Source: Hormiphora californensis (lineage: Eukaryota > Ctenophora > Tentaculata > Cydippida > Pleurobrachiidae). From it: a stretch of DNA of 64,000 bases. Of the stretch, positions 24,862 to 36,900 are shown in pieces. The position numbers were made by a program, and so were the translations under genes. The notes beneath the pieces are model-generated. The model saw only the letters and a program-made list of their open reading frames with translations, had not been told where the DNA came from and ran no database searches. Positions within the stretch are counted from its first letter, which is position 1. The number at the start of each line of letters is the position of its first letter. Location of the stretch: the NCBI GenBank assembly GCA_020137815.1, contig CM035355.1, positions 2,419,231-2,483,230 on the forward strand. Direction: 5' to 3'.

Positions 24862-25622
24862 TTATTATAAAACGACCCCGGGAATTATGAAAGGTGTGAA
24901 AACAGAGGGAGGGAATTATTTGATATACCACAGTAGACTGCGGGAAATATCAGCAGGGGGGGTGGTTTATAATAAAATCAGAAGTGAAAGAAAATAGCGT
25001 GCTCTTACTGCAATTTCACCCTGGGAGTCACTGCCAACACAGATCTCTATGATTCGATCTCAATATCATCCCCCCCCCCCAGCTCGAGGTATCAGATGGT
25101 TTCTCCTTGACAGAGATATCATAAAAGAGATTCTGTTTGTATAGAATTGTCGTGGTATCGGGTATAATTCAGCTTTTTTAAACAAAAGAGGTTGATTGTC
25201 GGTTGTATAGAATCATAAAAGCATGGCTGTAAAACTTTTTAAAATCACTCTTTCCTAGGAAATAGAAATCATGGCCTTCCCATGTCAGCGTGATGCCTGA
25301 CAGTACTTCCTTGGTTGATTCGCAGAATTTCTAGAAAGTGTGCAATTAAAATGTTCCTGGAGGAATGTCGTTAAGAATATTCCAGCATTATTTTAAATCA
25401 CCGGTGCTCTTTAACTCCGTATGGTTACGGATTGTTACCTCAAACGCATTAAATAAGAGCGCTCAGTCAAATTAGGCCGGTGAAAACGAGATCAGTAAAG
25501 CTGTGATTCCTTTGTTTAAGGGATCAAAAATATTAAGTTAGCACATTCTAGGCCACCTGTCAGATGGTAAAATTTGTACAAATTTAAATGACCCTCTTGA
25601 AAATTAAAAATCTCCTCAGTCA

Positions 25623-28260
25623 ATGATGATTTTTTCTTCTTCTGATCCTTCCTGCTCTGGCGAGCGCTGACTTCGCATGGAGCTACAAGTGTAACGCCAA
25701 CCAGGTCTGTGAGAGAGTTCCCCTCGCCGAGACAGACAGCGTCTACAACCCCCTACCTAAGTGTCGTCTGGAATGCAAGACAGGAGGAACTCTGTGGCCC
25801 TACCCCACCGGGGCAGTGAACATTAAAGGAGCCCTCAAGGTCCAACCTGCTAACTTCATCCTCCACTCCGTTCGAGAGGAGAGGACCCGGGAGGCCTTTG
25901 CCCTGTTCCAGTCTCGGTTTGCCAAACACACTGGTCCCTAGTGATGCCAAGGTGACAGTGATATTCCAGATTGCTAATGAGATCAGTGAGCTGGACATGG
26001 CGACTGATGAGTCCTATAGGCTGATTGTCCAGGAGTTTGGGGCTACAGCTGCCCATGTGGTCATCACCGCTCAGACCTTCCAGGTATGTGAATGGTTGAC
26101 ATCAGGAACCGACCGAATCAGGAAATACTGGTCCCTGATTGGCTGATAACCAGTCACATGACCTAAACGAGTTATGATTGGTTGTTTACTTGTTTCGGTC
26201 GGTTCCTGGTTGACATGTCTCTCACAAGGACAGCTGCCGTAAACGAGATTTATTACAGCGACTTAGAAGTGAGGGGCAGTGTAGCATGTCAAGTGAACAT
26301 GGGGATATTTGTCGAACGAAAAATTCATTTAAATCGGATAACTAGTCGTATGGCATATCTTGTTTTTAAGGTATGCCGTACGGGGTTAAACATAACGAGA
26401 GTACTTAAAATCTCATCCAGAGACTAGCTAACCAATTTAAAGTCTTCTTGAAGAGTAATTTTTCTAGACCAGGCCCTGAAAAATCTAGTACTAACTAGTA
26501 TGGCTGTAGTTATATCGCAGCAGAAGTTCCTCGATACCCAATTCCCAGCCGTACGAGAACTATAATAGGTATTTACCGTGATCCAAATAGTGCAGTACTG
26601 CCCTGAAAAATGTTAAGTACTCTTGTCTACTAGATATATCGATATAAGTCATTGTCTAGCTATTATTTCTCCCAAACCGAAGCCACCTATAATGGAACCT
26701 GTCCTGTGGTCAGTTCCTGATGGTGGGGGAGGGGAGGGGGGCTATTCTCCTAGTGCCGGCGAAATCGCTTTGCGATAGTCCCTTGGGGGCTTGCCGTTGG
26801 CAAGCCCAGGCACTCCGTAGATAGATAGATAGATAGCTATTATTTCTCACGCAATAAACCCTTCGTCTGGAATGCAAGACGTGAGGAACTCTACTAGATA
26901 TTGATAAGTCACTGTCTAGCTATTATTTCTCACGCAATAAACCTTTCCCCAGGGAGGAAGGCACGGTCTGGAGACGCTCTCTCAACTGATCCAGTGCGAG
27001 GGAGATGACTGCTACATGTCGTCCCGAGTGGCCATCACTGACGGCCCAAAGTACCCCTGGAGAGGTGTACTCCTTGATACATCCCGGAACTTTATGTCCC
27101 TGGACACGATCAGGAGGGTCATTGAGGGTCTCTCCGCGGCCAAGCTGAACACCTTCCATTGGCACATCACGGACACCCACAGTTTCCCCTTCCACAGCAA
27201 GAGGCGACCCAGGATGACAGAGTGGGGTGCTTACTCTCCTGAACAGATCTATACCGAGGAGGATATCAAGGAGATTGTTAAGTTTGCTGATATCCGGGGA
27301 GTCCGGGTGGTTCCTGAACTTGATGCCCCCGCTCACTCCGGTAATGGCTACCAGTGGGGAGAGGAGGAGGGCCTGGGAAAACTTGCCGTGTGTGTCAACA
27401 AGGATCCATGGGAGAAGTACTGTGTGGAGCCTCCCTGTGGTCAGATGAACCTGGCCAATCCTAACCTGTACGATGTGGTGGAGGATATCTACCGGGACAT
27501 GCTAGACAGTTTCACCGGGACTGCATTCCATATCGGGGGAGATGAGGTTAACTTCAACTGCTGGAACACCACCGAGGAGGTCACTGACTACATGACCGAG
27601 AAGGGATACCCCAGGACCGAGGATGGCTTCATGGAGCTGTGGAATGAATACCAGGAGATGGCCCTGGCGAGGTTCCAGAAGGCCAACAATGGGAAACTCA
27701 AGGACATGATCCTGTGGACGTCTCACATGACGGAACCCCAGTTCCTGAAGTACCTTGACCCCAAGGTGTACACTGTCCAGTACTGGGAGAGGAGTGACAA
27801 CAAACAGCTGCCCAATCTGGTCAACAAAGGATTCAATGTGATCATGTCGAACTACGACGATCTATACCTGGATTGTGGATTTGGTGCCTGGGTTGGCGAG
27901 GGAAATAACTGGTGCTCCCCTTACAAGGGCTGGCAGAAGATCTACCAGAATGATCCTAAGAAGTATCTCGCTGCTCAGGGTGTCACTGACCCTGCAAAGT
28001 GGAAGCACATCGTGGGAGGGGAGACTGCCCTGTGGACTGAACAAGCCGGGGATCAGAATGCCCTGTCCAAGATCTTCCCCCGAACCTACGCGCTGGCTGA
28101 GCGGTACTGGAGTGACCCAACCACGGGTTGGTTTGAGGCTGAGCCCAGGTTGGTGTACTTCACATCTGCGATGGAGAAACAGAGAGGTGTCTATGGAAAT
28201 ACCCTCAAGCCTGAGTGGTGTGTACAGAGCGAAGGTATCTGCAAATTGAACGATCTATAA
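25623..28260 (+). CDS. GH20 beta-N-acetylhexosaminidase (chitooligosaccharidase-like), 2 exons, frame broken twice in exon 1
   Basis: Removes terminal N-acetylglucosamine from chito-oligosaccharides or glycans; secreted or lysosomal. Exon 1 runs from about 25623 to 26083, exon 2 from 26953 to 28260, joined in phase 0. Exon 1 encodes a signal peptide (FFLLLILPALASA), a Cys-rich start (WSYKCNANQVC) and the GH20 N-terminal domain. Exon 2 carries RGVLLDTSRNF, FHWHITD, ELDAPAHSGNGYQW, the catalytic pair in HIGGDEV (Asp-Glu codons 27541-27546), TVQYWE and GGETALWTEQ. The DAPAHSGNGYQW and NCWNTT regions resemble arthropod-type chitooligosaccharidolytic enzymes. Odd: the ATG at 25623, the signal peptide and the rest of exon 1 lie in three successive frames, as if one extra base stood in the T-run 25630-25635 and another near 25928-25940. 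Exon 2 is intact over 435 codons. Either sequencing/assembly errors or an early pseudogene. Confidence 0.88.
26103..26208. mobile_element. hAT-type MITE, copy 2 (8-bp TSD GTTGACAT)
   Basis: 106 bp, opposite orientation to copy 1, perfect duplication GTTGACAT at 26095-26102 and 26209-26216. It inserted only 19 bp after the donor of GH20 exon 1. Confidence 0.92.
26637..26952. repeat. Scrambled duplications at the 3' end of the GH20 intron
   Basis: Segments around GTCTAGCTATTATTTCTC occur three times (about 26653, 26834 and 26917). The block at 26863-26892 copies 28 of 30 bases of exon 1 (25764-25793, coding CRLECKTGGTL). Short TAGA repeats lie at 26818-26836. Confidence 0.8.
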
Positions 28261-29525
28261 ACTTGATATAATATTAAAGTGCTGAAATGCTAGTTTTGGT
28301 TTTCAAATAATATAACATATCACAAAAGTAGTTCTGTTTACTGTTTACTAAAGCTAACGAGATGATAGAAGTTTCTTAGAAACACACCATATGATTGGGA
28401 TAGGAATGTTGCACCTTGTTCAGCTTGGTACTTGGCACATGTTCCATTCCCAGAAAAATACTAAGCTTGGAACGTGAGGACGTGCGAGGGAGATAGTGAA
28501 AGAAAGTGAGATAGAGATAGAGATAGAGATGGAGATAGAGATAGAGATAGAGATAGAGATAGAGATAGAGATAGAGATAGAGATAGAGATAGAGATAGAG
28601 ATAGAGATAGAGATAGAGATAGAGATAGAGATAGAGATAGAGTCTAAGTACAAGAGAGATTATATTCAAAAGTGCAGGTTTCGATAACCAGTTTAGTGAC
28701 AGCTCCAACAAGCTTCCGACTGTTTTAATTAGACACACTCTGAAAGTTACCACAGCGGTAATTCATTAAACTAAGTTGTATGGCCGCTAAGAGATATGTT
28801 ATTTTCAGGAATTCGTACAGGCACCTCAGATGCTCCTATATAATACACTCTAGAAGGGGGATATATAGAAAGGGACTATGCTCCTTTATTATTTTTATTC
28901 AAGCAATCCGATAAACGCATTCCGAATGATATTGATAGCTCAATAAAAAACTCCTGTCGGAAACTTCTCATTACTGCAGTGCAAGGCCAATGAGCTTCAT
29001 TGGTCGGTACAATGGAATAGGAAATTATCGAAAACAAATAAGAAAACTCGAATCTGATCATCATAAATCAATTATAATGATAGCGGGATAATAACAGCAT
29101 AAAATATTATCGGACCAACACACATTGGAGACAGCTATATCCGAATATGTTGTTATTACAAGCTTCAGTACTCAATAATCTTTATCTATAAATTTCTATT
29201 ATTAGATCGGTCATTGTGTCCAAATTATGTATCATATGGGTATTGGGTATAATGCTACAAGTTGTAGCACACCCAATACCCGTTGTAGTACAACTGTATT
29301 TCTACTACAGACAAGAAAACCCGCCCGGTGCATTAAGAGTATCAATATCTACAACCCTCCTTTACTGATTGATGATTCTTATAATATGATGAAGAGGAAT
29401 AGTTCGGTAAATTTCTCTCGATAATCGGGACATGATTTAATTTTTTCCGACCTTACAGGCTCCTTCAGAAAGTCTTTCGAAATTATGTATATTTGTGAAA
29501 TGTAGTGTATAAGCTAGACTGATCT
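28261..29525. other. Convergent intergenic region, GH20 and protoglobin 3' ends
   Basis: Contains the GAGATA array 28508-28642 and a hairpin at 29236-29282 (GGGTATTGGGT against ACCCAATACCC). No gene is seen and no canonical AATAAA is obvious for either neighbour. Confidence 0.7.
28508..28642. repeat. GAGATA hexanucleotide array
   Basis: About 22 copies with one GG variant near the start. Ile-Glu and Tyr-Leu frames through it are artefacts. Confidence 0.95.
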
Positions 29526-30940
29526 TTAAAGAACGGTGCACCAGTTTTGCTTAGGTCCATTTCCATTCTGTGCCCCTGGATCTTCGTAGTACCGGGAAAT
29601 AAACTGGTTCTGGATGGCCAGTAGTTTACAGAAGGCCCGTGTCGTGTTGTCCACGTCAAAGTTGAGAGCCTCTGAAAAGGGAGGGGTTGATTGATAATCA
29701 AATTTCCATCTACCACGAACTTTCATGACAATAGACGATCTATCATCCAGAGCCTTCTGACTTCTCTCCCTACAACTCCCTCAACTGATATACATTGACA
29801 AAATTGCCTTGTACCTCATTTGAATTCTCCCGATCAGATCATGTCAGCCATGAAAAGCCATGGATCACTCACCTCGTGTCCCATTCTTCTTGTACCGGTA
29901 GAGTTCCTGCATGATCACATCCTGTATGTATGCCATGAGCACCTGCACGTGAATCAGCTCAACTTTGATCATATTCCGGTGGATCTTTCCCATACGATCT
30001 AACTCCGCCAGCATGGTACCGTCGTAAGGTTTACTAATCAACCTGTGTGAGAGAGCTGGTGAAATATGTATTTACTGGCAAAAGTTAGGATATATTCATA
30101 ATGACGTCATATATGTATTGGATACGGGATTTTCACAAGCAAGCCCAGCTGTCATGTCAGAGCATTGGCCTGACCCTATTCTCATTTCTCTCAAATAAGC
30201 GTGTGAGAACTGCGGTCAGAGCATTGGTCTGACACTCGTAAAAGAAGAAGAAAAAGCAAGGCAAATATTACCTCATAATGTAGAGTTTCAGAGAGAGCTT
30301 CCTCATACCTCCTTGAGGTTTCTCGTCATCGTAAGATTCCAGTGACTCTTTTGCAATGTCCATGTGCAGATCGTGCTTCAGACGCTCTCGGTAGAAAATC
30401 TAACAAGATACATGTACATGGTTTGAGAAAAGTGGTTTCTCTCATCCGCCCCTTACTTAATAAATATTATGTCCGTGTTTATGGTGGAAAATGTTCAAAT
30501 TATTAATAGGCCTTTTCGGATTTTGAAAGCTGCAATTATAATATCACCATGTTGTTAAGATTATAATATCAGATCAGTTAAGATCTGTCCCTTACCCTTT
30601 TGGTGCTGGAGAAGGCAAATAGTTTCTCATAGACACGGTCCACAATGAATGGTACCCGTGGGGCTAGTGGCTTTTGTGCACCTATAAAATTAACTGTTTA
30701 CTTGTTGTTGTTTACTTGTTGTTCAACAACTGTTTACTGGAGAGTGGAGGATATACTGCCAGACCGTTTCCAATAAATTTTACAACTTTACATCAATTTA
30801 AATATGTACTGAGCCCGATCAGTGATTACGTTACCGTGTATAAGTTTGATGTCGGTTTCATCGAAGTCCATGAACTTGCACATGTACTGATACCGATAAA
30901 GTAGATCAGTGTATAGCTTGCCCTCGTCCACTTTCTCCAT
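29526..30940 (-). CDS. Single-domain protoglobin (globin-sensor family) with C-terminal CaaX-type motif, 5 exons
   Basis: Predicted heme protein of 211 residues, close to the roughly 195 of archaeal protoglobins. Exons: 30940-30835, 30681-30596, 30399-30272, 30042-29873, 29671-29526, all GT-AG with consistent phases. Landmarks in order: YRYQYMCKFMDFDETDIK (N-terminal helices), PRVPFIVDRVYEKLFAF, RERLKHDLHMD, LYIMRLISKPYDG, and LDRMGKIHRN with the likely proximal heme His at about residue 128. Then come VLMAYIQDVIMQEL and the final helix FCKLLAIQNQFISRYY. There is no transducer domain, so this is a stand-alone sensor or ligand-binding globin. The tail NGNGPKQNWCTVL ends in Cys-Thr-Val-Leu, a CaaX form with X = Leu that favours geranylgeranylation in other proteins (inference). 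The start is the first ATG, 3 nt after a good acceptor, suggesting a 5' UTR intron. Confidence 0.87.
30165..30234. mobile_element. Short MITE, GTCAGAGCATTGGCCTGAC family, in a protoglobin intron
   Basis: 70 bp with repeats of TCAGAGCATTGG at both ends and CCCTATTCTCATTTCT inside. Members also at 40616-40682, 41468-41534, 41771-41869 and 49644-49720, and a single arm at 40946-40970. The end motif is partly direct, partly inverted, so the superfamily is unclear. Confidence 0.8.
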
Positions 30941-31170
30941 GTTCTGATTTTGAAAAGAGAAATTCGATATTATTTCTTAATTGCTTACAGAACAACTTAC
31001 AAAAAGTATGGGTACTTTTGTCAAAATACGTGTGGCGGCGCTGTGCAGGTATGTATACCATTAGAAGTACTTTTGACAAGCATGATACCCGGGTACCTTT
31101 TGTAAGTTGGTCCCAGGGTCCCAATCTAACTATATCTAATGCAAATTTGCACGGAAATGTGACACCCTAT

Positions 31171-31254
31171 CGTCAATGTGACGACGTGATCCGTCAATGT
31201 GACGACGTGATCCGTCAGTGTGACGACATGATCCGTCAGTGTGACGACGTGATT
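31171..31254. repeat. Four tandem 21-bp units
   Basis: Unit CGTCARTGTGACGACGTGAT plus C, with minor changes. CACGT and GTGACG cores recur, about 230-310 bp upstream of the protoglobin ATG. Confidence 0.85.
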
Positions 31255-31820
31255 CGTAGGTATCACGTATCACACGTGTTGAGAACTGCTTGCGACTTGA
31301 GGGGTCACATCACATGTATAAAAGGGAGAGAAAGAGAGAAAAAGAGAGGGATCACATCACATAGCAGACAGGCAGAGACAAAACATAGAAACAGACCCCT
31401 TGATTTGCGATCGGTACGATCGCCCCAGTTTTACTAGTTACAATAATATGAAACGATCAGGGGTCGAACCCAACAAAGAATTAAACATAATAAAACGATC
31501 ATGCTTGTGAACCAAAAGGCCGGCTACGTCAGTTAATTATAAATTTGATTAATTGCACTAAATTACGTGTTGTTTGTACTGGGTCTCGTGTTCCCCTACA
31601 GCTGCATACATGTTGGCACTGGTTGCTCGTTCCACTGGTTTTTTAGACCTACTGCTGCTACTATAATGTGTTCATGTGTTGCAAATTAGTGGTTTGGCCG
31701 GTTACAAATGCACATTATAATCAGATGATACAGCCCGGAGAGATATCAATGTCTGTTGTAATGCTTTCAGAAATAAAAACCTGATAATCACTCCTAGATT
31801 GTGAACAATATTTCCCAAAG

Positions 31821-31907
31821 AACAATATTGGTTGGTGACATATAGACACCTGGCGTGTGTGAGCTCAATCTTGGCTGCGCACGGTGTCTATGTCACCAAC
31901 AATATTG
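31821..31907. repeat. Inverted repeat hairpin
   Basis: CAATATTGGTTGGTGACAT at the left pairs with GTGTCTATGTCACCAACAAT at the right across a 35-bp middle. CCCAAAGAACAA occurs just outside both ends. Confidence 0.75.
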
Positions 31908-32637
31908 GCATATTGCCCAAAGAACAAATCTTTTCGATCCCTCCAATATAGCACACAAATAACAGCCCTACATGAGATCTCTCTTCGATCACCAGCAGCA
32001 GTTTGGTGGCTGGTGATCTTGGTGTGCATGTCATTTGCAGGTGCTTAGCTTAACACAATGGTTCTGTAATCGATAATGCAGGCACTATGGGGGGCACAAC
32101 AAATAACGATCAGTACGTGTGATATATGCATTTAAAGGAGGAGAGATAGAGAGTGGGTCATGGGTGGATGAGAGAGAGAGTGAGAGGGAAAGAGAGAGGG
32201 AGGAAGACAGAGAAAGAGAGAGAAAGAGCTAGAGGTAGGTGGAAGAGTGAAGCGGGATAGAGAGACACTCAGAGGTGAGAGATCAGCAGGAGGGGTTCAG
32301 AGCAAGATTATTCAGAGAGCCTGCAAAGTTCTGCGCCTTTGTGTGACATCAAGATCTCCAGCCTCCCAGTTAGAGATATAACGCGATATAAAGCCGGAAG
32401 CAAGACAGTACAGTTAAGAGTTTGAGCAGGGGTGTAATTGTACACAATTTCACTATTCAGCTCTTATCACACAGTGGGAAGTGAGGGTTTTGATACGGCA
32501 CCTTGCCTTGATACTCAAACACGTAGGTACCGGTTGTGAAATATATGGGGACTCAGAACAGTTGAAGAGGAAGGAAGTTGAGAAGGTGTAGGGGTAATTA
32601 TACGGGCTACAACACAACGAGGAGCGCTATCATAGCC

Positions 32638-33716
32638 GGGGGGGTTCCAACCTATTTTTTTGTATTTTTTGTATTTTTTTGTACGGACCATACATAAAAG
32701 TATCCAAAATTCCTGTTTTTTTCCATACAAACAATACAAAAAAATACAAAAAAATACAAAAAATAATGAAGGATGTGGGTGCGTGAAAAAAGTATAAATA
32801 ATACATGTACATGAACATAAACGGAACCCAGCTATACATAAACGGTAAGAAATTGCGATTCGGGGAAATTTCTCGCTTAGAAAATACGATTCGAGAAAAT
32901 TTTCTCGGTAAGAAATTGCGATTTGGAGACAATTCTCGCTTAGAAAATACGATTCGAGAAAATTTTCTCGGTAAGAAATTGCGATTCGGGAAAATTTCTC
33001 GCTTAGAAAATACGATTCGGGAAAATTTTCTCGGTAAGAAATTGTGATTCGGGGAAATTTCTCGCTTAGAAAATACGATTCGGGAAAATTTTCTCAGTAA
33101 GAAATTGCGATTCGGGGAAATTTCTCGCTTAGAAAATACGATTCGGGAAAATTTTCTCGGTAAGAAATTGCGATTCGGGGAAATTTCTCGCTTAGAAAAT
33201 ACGATTCGAGAAAATTTTCTCGGTAAGAAATTGCGATTCGGGAAAATTTTCTCGGTAAGAAATTGCGATTCGGGGAAATTTCTCGCTTAGAAAATACGAT
33301 TCGGGAAAATTTTCTCGGTAAGAAATTGCGATTCGGGGAAATTTCTCGCTTAGAAAATACGATTCGAGAAAATTTTCTCGGTAAGAAATTGCGATTCGGG
33401 GAAATTTCTCGCTTAGAAAATACGATTCGAGAAAATTTTCTCGGTAAGAAATTGCGATTCGGGGAAATTTCTCTCGCGATTTTGGCATGCTACATATGTA
33501 AAATATGTATATATTTTGTGCTAAATTGCGTGAAATAGCGTGGAAGAATGTTTAAAAACAGTAAAAGTTCGAACAATAATGGTAAATTACCATATAAAAC
33601 TGTTTTTATTTTTTTGTACTTTTTTGTATTTTTTTGTATTTTTTTGTATTTTTTTGTTTGAGGAAAGCCCTGTTTTTTTCCGTACAAACATACAAGAAAT
33701 AGGTTGGAACCCCCCC
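32638..33716. mobile_element. 1.08-kb inverted-repeat transposon with an internal 63-bp minisatellite and perfect 8-bp TSD
   Basis: Ends are GGGGGGGTTCCAACCTATTT and its complement, continuing into T-rich TTTTTTGTAT arms. The element is flanked by the identical octamer TCATAGCC at 32630-32637 and 33717-33724. The interior (about 32844-33476) is roughly ten copies of a 63-bp unit containing AAGAAATTGCGATTCGGGGA. An 8-bp duplication with G-run termini fits Merlin- or P-like elements (inference). No transposase; the unit is a multiple of three and open on both strands, so the repetitive frames are not taken as genes. Confidence 0.9.
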
Positions 33717-33979
33717 TCATAGCCCGTACTATGTTTCCATATTTGACATTAATTGTAAACCGTGGATTGTGGGGCACTGAATATGATGCATCTCTCGATG
33801 TTTCCCACGCTTCCCAATTAAATGGGAAGTTCCCATGCTTCTCGGAAAACTAAACCAGTTTTCTATAAAGTTAAGAATTAAAAGCAAATACACTTTTACA
33901 ATTAATATCAAATCTATCAATCGATAGTTTCTTCATTTCTGATTACAGTTTTGATAAGTCTCTGTATCTATATCCGGGG

Positions 33980-36900
33980 TTATACCAAGCTATCAAGACT
34001 GTCAATTGATTGTGAAAACGAGCTAGTAGCGTGTTTCCTCAGGAATTTATTGGCCATCTCCCTTTCCGCTCTCTGCTGTAAACGTACTCTGAAAGAAGGG
34101 GTGTGGTTTTGGATTTACAACTATGAACGGAGTTAGGAGAGTGGTTACTGGTCAGTCATCACGATGACACTGGTGGGGGCTAGTTGCCAATAAATAGAAT
34201 TATTAGCTGTCACCCTGTCATATGCCTATGCTCTGTCGACAGCTGTTACCTGACGGGTATGGTAGAGTTATCGAATGCAGCCCGGATTAGGGATGTCAAC
34301 AGAAGGAGGGTTGAGATGAGGATGACACTCAGCATGGCCTGATAGCTGTCAGGGTAGTACTGGGCCCAGTCTATCACCAGTTTAGCACCATAGGGTGACC
34401 TGGACAGCGGGGGGAAATGGTGCTGAGAATGCGTTAAATTATATGGAGGGCTTTTTGGGTGGAATGAGAATCGTATTTTTACATGATCGAGCAATGCAAC
34501 AATTCAACATGTTGTTTTGTACAGATTGTACCTGAATGTGATTATCCAAACGTTGGTACAAATAGCGACCATATTTACGAAATCCACTAGTGTTTCCCAG
34601 CACCCAATACCCTCCTGGCGGCGTGGTACGGACCTTCTCTGCCATTTGACGTACCTGAAAATCAGAAATTATCAAACCATTAAATAGTTTCAATTCCCCC
34701 ATCACCCCTGTTCAAATCATATAATAAATCATATTTTTAGATGCATGGGCTGGCACGACGTATATTTTATAGATGCGTTTTGAAATGAACACTTTCGTTC
34801 TTGGAAAGGTGGAGAATATTCTCCGCAAAACCCAAGTTTTATAATATTTCATGTCGGCCGTGACTGCAGTTATACAATTTAAAGACTGCATTATGTTCCA
34901 TAATTCTATGTTTCCGGTGGGACAGACATTTCCGATGATTTATATATCCCAAGATACAATATTGATAGTCGATTCAGCACTAGAGAGAGCTCAATCGATC
35001 CAGTTAAGAACCGAGAGCAGCAAACAAATTGAAATTGATAAAACTTGTTTCAATTTGTTTATTATCCGAAGATACTGATATAACTTCTTACCTGCAGATA
35101 TCGAGACGTCTCACTCCCAGTTCGATGATGAAGGCGACCAGGGGCGCCAGTGGAAATGAAGCTGCGAACATGACCACAAACCCGTACTGTGCTACACGGA
35201 TATTCATCTCAATTATGGAGGATCTAACCTCTTTACCGAATCTGAGGAGATATATCAGGTAAGGACAGATTTAATTAGATTTATCGTTTGGTTTCTAAGG
35301 TTTTTTGTTGAAAAAATTTCTCGTTCACTTACGAGAGACCCTCAAATAGTTGGTATTGTCTTTTCACTTCATCAGTCGTTTGTGTCTTGAAAAGTGGCTG
35401 CTTGAGACAGAAAATAAGAAACCGGACCAAGCTTAGAAAAGGTCTGGCCAACAGGAAAAACAAAACCTAAAACGATAATGTTCTGGTTTAGGAAATTCAG
35501 AATTTTCGCAATTAGCTATATAGCTACATGTGTTGACGATGAACAACTAGCTATTACCTGATATGAAATTGCTTGGGAGCACTTTCCCTCCGCACAGAAC
35601 TCAAAATCATCATCTTTACCAGTAAACACATTCCGGAGGGTGAATCTCGGTATAACGAGCATCATGAGAACTCGGAGGTTGTTGTTTAGGAAACTGTTGA
35701 AAAACACTCGCCTTGTCAGTGCCGCTTCGTAGTCTGAAACAAATTCCGTTGTTATGGTTACAAAACACAGTTTGAGTGGTTGTTGTGGTTACCAGTTGTA
35801 ACGTACGGAAAAAAGTAATGGTATATAATAGTACCTGATTCAAAGTAGTGACGTTCAAAGTTTGTCAGTTTCAGTGAGAAATACTCGAATAGCGGGTTGA
35901 CACAGCTGGTGACAAGGATCGCATTGACAAGTGAGACCAGGACACTCGCCACGAAATCTCCCACATCCTTGTCCAGCATCTTCTCCCCCACAATCAGGGA
36001 CGCAAAGGTCCTCTGGATGTAAATCATTGAGAGACAGTAGACCACACCCAGGAGCATAAGGATAAAGGTGATAAGGCTGGTGAAGCTGTAAATTACCCAG
36101 CTACCGATATTCGGTATTTTCCTCATCAGCACTGCCTTTTCCCGGATACGCTCCTCAAGAAGGAAGTAGTTTAGGGAGCCCCATTTGAAGGAGTAAATGT
36201 ACTTGAACCTGAAATGGGAAGGAGTAAATGTACTTGAACCTGAAATGAGAAGGAGTAAATGTACTTGAACCTGAAATGGGAAGGATTAAATATACTTGAA
36301 CCTGGGAAAATGAATTGTTGCAGTTTTGTGGAAAAAGAAATTTACCCTAGATGGCGAGATGTAATTTTTTTCTCCGTATATAAAATGGTCCTATTTGCAT
36401 CTACCTACGCTAGATGTATATGCATATGATAGTAGCAAGGAAGAGGGGTACGTTTTATCTCGCTCTTGTCGTAGTTTAGTAGTTAAAGTAGGTTTAAGTA
36501 GGTAGGACCAGAATCATTTAGGAAACCAGGACCTCTAAATATTCTTATTTGGGGATATATTCCTGCTCCAAATGATGCTGAATAGTTATAGTTCCAGAAA
36601 CCCAAAAGTAAAAGTACTCATCGCCATAATTATCACATACGCGGGACTCAGGTTGGTATGAAGGTTTGCTGAGCTTATACCACGGTAACAAACAAACAAA
36701 CAAATAATAGTTTAGATTGTGGTAAAGGGTGGAAACTGAGAATGGGGTGGGGATTGGGGATACGTCCTGGGTATTTGAGGTCAAAACTTGTGACCTCCCA
36801 CACACGTGTCCTCACCCCTCCCATACCAAGAAACTAACCTGCTCCAAATGATGGAGAAGAGTGAGACCCAGATGCAACAAACTAACCTGCTCCAAATGAT

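Larger units (their letters stand above)
18371..25622. other. 7.2-kb gene-poor region upstream of the GPCR and of the GH20 gene
   Basis: The two neighbours are divergent, so promoters of both should be at the ends. I see no exon with convincing coding character. Contents: foldback element 19174-20571; a segment near 21383-21445 similar to one near 37280-37345 (shared GGCAAAACGA and CAGTCACCCCT motifs); inverted-repeat element 23750-24440; nested hairpins 24705-24861. A 27-codon hydrophobic frame near 23322-23405 was not accepted. Confidence 0.7.
30941..33979. other. Intergenic region between anoctamin 3' end and protoglobin start
   Basis: Holds the protoglobin promoter at its left end, 21-bp tandem repeats (31171-31254), a hairpin (31821-31907) and a transposon-like element (32638-33716). 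No gene is seen outside these. Confidence 0.7.

Noticed and set aside
32805-33538. Frames of 21-residue repeats on both strands
   Set aside because: By-product of the 63-bp minisatellite inside a transposon-like element; equal openness on both strands argues against coding.
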